Of a stretch of DNA of 42,913 bases, positions 41,122-42,913 are shown piece by piece; within the stretch, counting starts at the first letter, position 1; each line of letters begins with the position of its first letter. Both the position numbers and the translations under genes were made by a program. The stretch covers positions 1 to 42,913 of the forward strand of contig CAAEOZ010000212.1 of the NCBI GenBank assembly GCA_900757715.1, written 5' to 3'. A model generated the notes under the pieces. The model did not search any database. It worked only from the letters and a program-made list of their open reading frames with translations, and had not been told where the DNA came from. This DNA comes from an uncultured Veillonella sp. GTDB taxonomy: Bacteria; Bacillota; Negativicutes; Veillonellales; Veillonellaceae.

Positions 41122-41158
41122 GGTTACTAGAACTCCTATTACTTTAAGAATTTGTTAA

Positions 41159-42271
41159 TTATTGATTACGCTTTACAACAACGATAGGTTGAGAAACATT
41201 TTCTACAGGTTCTTCTGGCTCATCAACCGCTGTAGTACCATCAGCTACAGTTGCATTTTCATCAACACCATTATTTTCTACATATTCTTCAGACTCACCG
41301 GTTGTATTAGGTACAGTTACAGCATCAGCTAATTCATTATCACTATGAGCTAAACCATCGCCACCAATAACAAGACCTTGAATTGTTACGGAATCTTGAG
41401 GTTGTACATATACAGTAGCACCAGCTGGATACTCAATATTTTTACCTTTGATGAAAGCGCCTCCTACAAGTCCAACAGGGCCGAGTAGAACTGCGCCCGC
41501 CACAGATGCACCTGCTGCTTTAACTTCACTACGAGTTTTATCCTTAGCCTCTTTACCTTGTACAGCAGTAAATTCTGTACCATCAATAGCTGGGATTGTA
41601 TCAAATGTAATATCTAACGCACCATTACGACCAAAGGAACGAGCCTTTTTCAAAGAAGTAATTGTTCCGGAACCTACAGTGCCCGCAGGTACTAATAAGA
41701 CATTGCCATCCATTACATTTTCTGCAACTGTAAAGGATACAGTGTCACCTTCATGACTAGTTTTAGAAGAAACCGCTTCATTTAGAGTCACTTTGAACAC
41801 TTGATTACCAGACAATGTACCTACTTGGTTAGTAAGAGCCACATTGCTACCATATACCTTTGTCTTCAAAGAGATAATACGTTTTTGTAAGGAACCGCTA
41901 CCAATGCGACCATTAACGCTACGTTCCATCTTTTCTACACGGTCTACAAGAGATCCTGCGTTAATGCTATTTTGATATGTATATTCCAATGCATCCATTT
42001 CTTCGCGCAAAGAAATATTAGTACCACTGCCTTCTACAGAATTGTAGAGGGAGTCAACACGTTTACTCAATGTTGCGGAATTACCATTGAAACCAGTACC
42101 ATACACGGTTTCATCAAGTTGATTAATGCGGTCCACAACAGCACCATCTTGTACGGCTCCATATACAGTAGTTTCTAAAACATTTGTTTTTTCAGTTACT
42201 GTACCAGGTGCGGCAAATGCAGTGCCTGAAATTAGGGATGCCATTAAAAGTGTAAGTACTTGTTTCTTCAT
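41159..42271 (-). CDS. Exported protein with six ~20-residue N-terminal repeats, function unknown
   Basis: A 370-aa protein with a signal peptide (1-20, ending AFA). Residues 30-150 hold six repeats whose lead Leu/Met occurs at 32, 52, 75, 95, 115 and 135, pattern L-x-x-x-V-Y/N-G ... G-S-L-x-x-R-V. A domain at about 158-240 (FKVTLNEAVSSKTSHEGDTV; then LLVPAGTVGSGTI) looks beta-rich. A Gly/Ala-rich stretch follows (ASVAGAVLLGPVGLVGGAF) and then an acidic tail (310-362) ending VVVKRNQ. I do not recognise the protein. It is 37 bases upstream of the LptD-like gene in the same direction, so an envelope role is likely. Start at 42271 because GGAGG lies five bases before that ATG. Confidence 0.75.
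   Translation of the reverse strand: MKKQVLTLLMASLISGTAFAAPGTVTEKTNVLETTVYGAVQDGAVVDRINQLDETVYGTGFNGNSATLSKRVDSLYNSVEGSGTNISLREEMDALEYTYQNSINAGSLVDRVEKMERSVNGRIGSGSLQKRIISLKTKVYGSNVALTNQVGTLSGNQVFKVTLNEAVSSKTSHEGDTVSFTVAENVMDGNVLLVPAGTVGSGTITSLKKARSFGRNGALDITFDTIPAIDGTEFTAVQGKEAKDKTRSEVKAAGASVAGAVLLGPVGLVGGAFIKGKNIEYPAGATVYVQPQDSVTIQGLVIGGDGLAHSDNELADAVTVPNTTGESEEYVENNGVDENATVADGTTAVDEPEEPVENVSQPIVVVKRNQ
41822..42184 (-). repeat. Six ~20-residue repeats within the exported protein
   Basis: Coding repeat of about 60 bases in the N-terminal half of the exported protein. Spacing between lead residues is 20, 23, 20, 20 and 20. Best conserved units contain LETTVYG, LDETVYG and LKTKVYG, each followed 10-13 residues later by an Arg/Val or Arg/Ile end. 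DNA identity between units is low, so the repeat is old and held by selection on protein structure. Confidence 0.6.
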
Positions 42272-42314
42272 AAATTCCTCCACAATGTATCTAATGTATA
42301 ACTGTTATACAACA

Positions 42315-42346
42315 GAATAAGCACGGGCCTAAGACCGTGCTTATTC
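42315..42346 (-). terminator. Terminator of the small exported protein gene
   Basis: Perfect 12-pair stem GAATAAGCACGG/CCGTGCTTATTC (42315-42326 with 42335-42346), eight-base loop. It lies 33 bases past the stop codon of the 148-aa protein gene. The trailing T run is weak (TTATTCTGTT), so readthrough into the next gene is possible. Confidence 0.7.
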
Positions 42347-42379
42347 CCTGAGTCTATCAATTTATATGCTCAGTGGCCA

Positions 42380-42826
42380 TTAAATTTTCAAATCAATAAT
42401 CGCAGATACACCTACGCCTTGAACACGAGATGCACCAACTGGGTTTGTGCTATTAACAGGAACTAATCCTTTTACACGAACCATACCATTAAAGCTACCT
42501 TCTACTTGAGCAACAGCTTTAACTTCTTCAATGCTAGAAGCAGGCCCAGTAACTTGAGCCGCACCGATATAACCTTTTGTACCAATACTGATAATAGGAA
42601 CTACTTTAGTTGTATATTCAGTACTCAAGTTATTTTGTTTCAATAATTTATTTAGGAAAGAGTCAATTTGTGGACCAAATTTATTAACAACAATGCCGAT
42701 ACCACCAATTTTAGCTGCACCACCAAGAATGCTACTAAGTCCACCAGCTTGAGTTGTCAAGATACCACCAAATGCAGTTGTAGTTAAACAAATCCCTAGA
42801 ACAGCTGTAATAATCTTCTTTTTCAT
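42380..42826 (-). CDS. Small exported protein, function unknown
   Basis: A 148-aa protein with a clear signal peptide (basic MKKK, hydrophobic core, probable cleavage near TQAGG at 25-29). The mature part starts with a Gly/Ile-rich helix region (LGGAAKIGGIGIVVNKFGPQ), then a Lys-rich turn (LNKLLKQNN), then beta-type sequence with repeated Gly and Val (PIISIGTKGYIGAAQVTG; VEGSFNGMVRVKGLVPV; ASRVQGVGVSAIIDLKI). No cysteine remains after cleavage. I do not recognise the family. AGGAGG precedes the ATG by five bases. It is the first of a run of exported or envelope genes, but a strong hairpin separates it from them. Confidence 0.7.
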   Translation of the reverse strand: MKKKIITAVLGICLTTTAFGGILTTQAGGLSSILGGAAKIGGIGIVVNKFGPQIDSFLNKLLKQNNLSTEYTTKVVPIISIGTKGYIGAAQVTGPASSIEEVKAVAQVEGSFNGMVRVKGLVPVNSTNPVGASRVQGVGVSAIIDLKI

Positions 42827-42913
42827 AATAAGCCTCCTATAGATACTTATATTTTAACAAATTCTATACATAGATTCTAGTGAAAGTATAAGAACTTACA
42901 CATAAAGATACTA

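Noticed and set aside
1..42913. tRNA genes, CRISPR arrays, insertion sequences, prophage genes or defence systems
   Set aside because: No cloverleaf-like sequences, regularly spaced direct repeats, transposase, integrase or Cas-like proteins were seen on either strand.

Overview
The window reads as chromosome of a diderm Firmicute of the class Negativicutes, most likely Veillonella or a close relative. The DNA is AT-rich with strong AGGAGG-type ribosome binding sites. Outer-membrane genes (an LptD-like protein, a Wza-like export protein, a secretin) sit beside Gram-positive-style split capsule regulators (CpsB-, CpsC- and CpsD-like), CapA and TupA-like proteins. The genus is inferred from gene content only. 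All 42 genes I can support lie on the minus strand, so each operon runs from high to low coordinates. I see no tRNA, rRNA, CRISPR array, insertion sequence or prophage.

Layout, left to right. 1-264 is the start of an anaerobic ribonucleotide reductase gene with a strong promoter and a possible NrdR box. 509-1312 is a single gene with its own promoter and terminator, encoding a CpsB/YwqE-family protein that has lost most of its metal ligands. 1601-19591 is an 18-kb capsule (Wzx/Wzy-type) operon, in transcription order: Wza-like export protein, membrane UDP-GlcNAc dehydratase, CpsC-like chain-length protein, a degenerate CpsD-like kinase, sugar aminotransferase, initiating phosphoglycosyl transferase, LicD-family transferase, IspD/TarI-family cytidylyltransferase, SDR enzyme, GT4 glycosyltransferase, Wzy, TupA-like ATP-grasp protein, CapA-like protein, Wzx, UDP-glucuronate epimerase, Ugd and a VanZ-like protein. 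20001-24540 is a branched-chain amino acid type ABC importer. 24662-28738 holds an ABC-F protein and a two-gene secretin module. 28864-31301 is pgi-galE. 31385-34936 holds small housekeeping genes (DUF1294, a second GalE-like epimerase, viroplasmin-RNase H, YbaK, nucleoid-associated protein). 34964-38517 is a BioY, MaoC-like, thiolase and AMP-ligase module. 38691-42826 holds galU, an LptD-like gene and two exported proteins of unknown function.

How it fits together. Pgi, GalU, GalE, Ugd and the UDP-glucuronate epimerase supply UDP-hexoses and UDP-uronic acids. The dehydratase and aminotransferase should make a UDP-4-amino-4,6-dideoxy sugar that the phosphoglycosyl transferase loads onto undecaprenyl phosphate. 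Few classical glycosyltransferases are present. Decoration enzymes stand out instead: a cytidylyltransferase/SDR/LicD set suggesting polyol-phosphate transfer, and a TupA-like/CapA pair suggesting amino-acid or peptide substitution of uronic acids.

The most striking observations are that both the phosphatase-like and the kinase-like capsule regulators lack catalytic residues, the unusual decoration set, the biotin-transporter-linked acyl-CoA module with a palindrome over its promoter, the isolated secretin pair, and an exported protein with six roughly 20-residue repeats beside a cysteine-free compact LptD.
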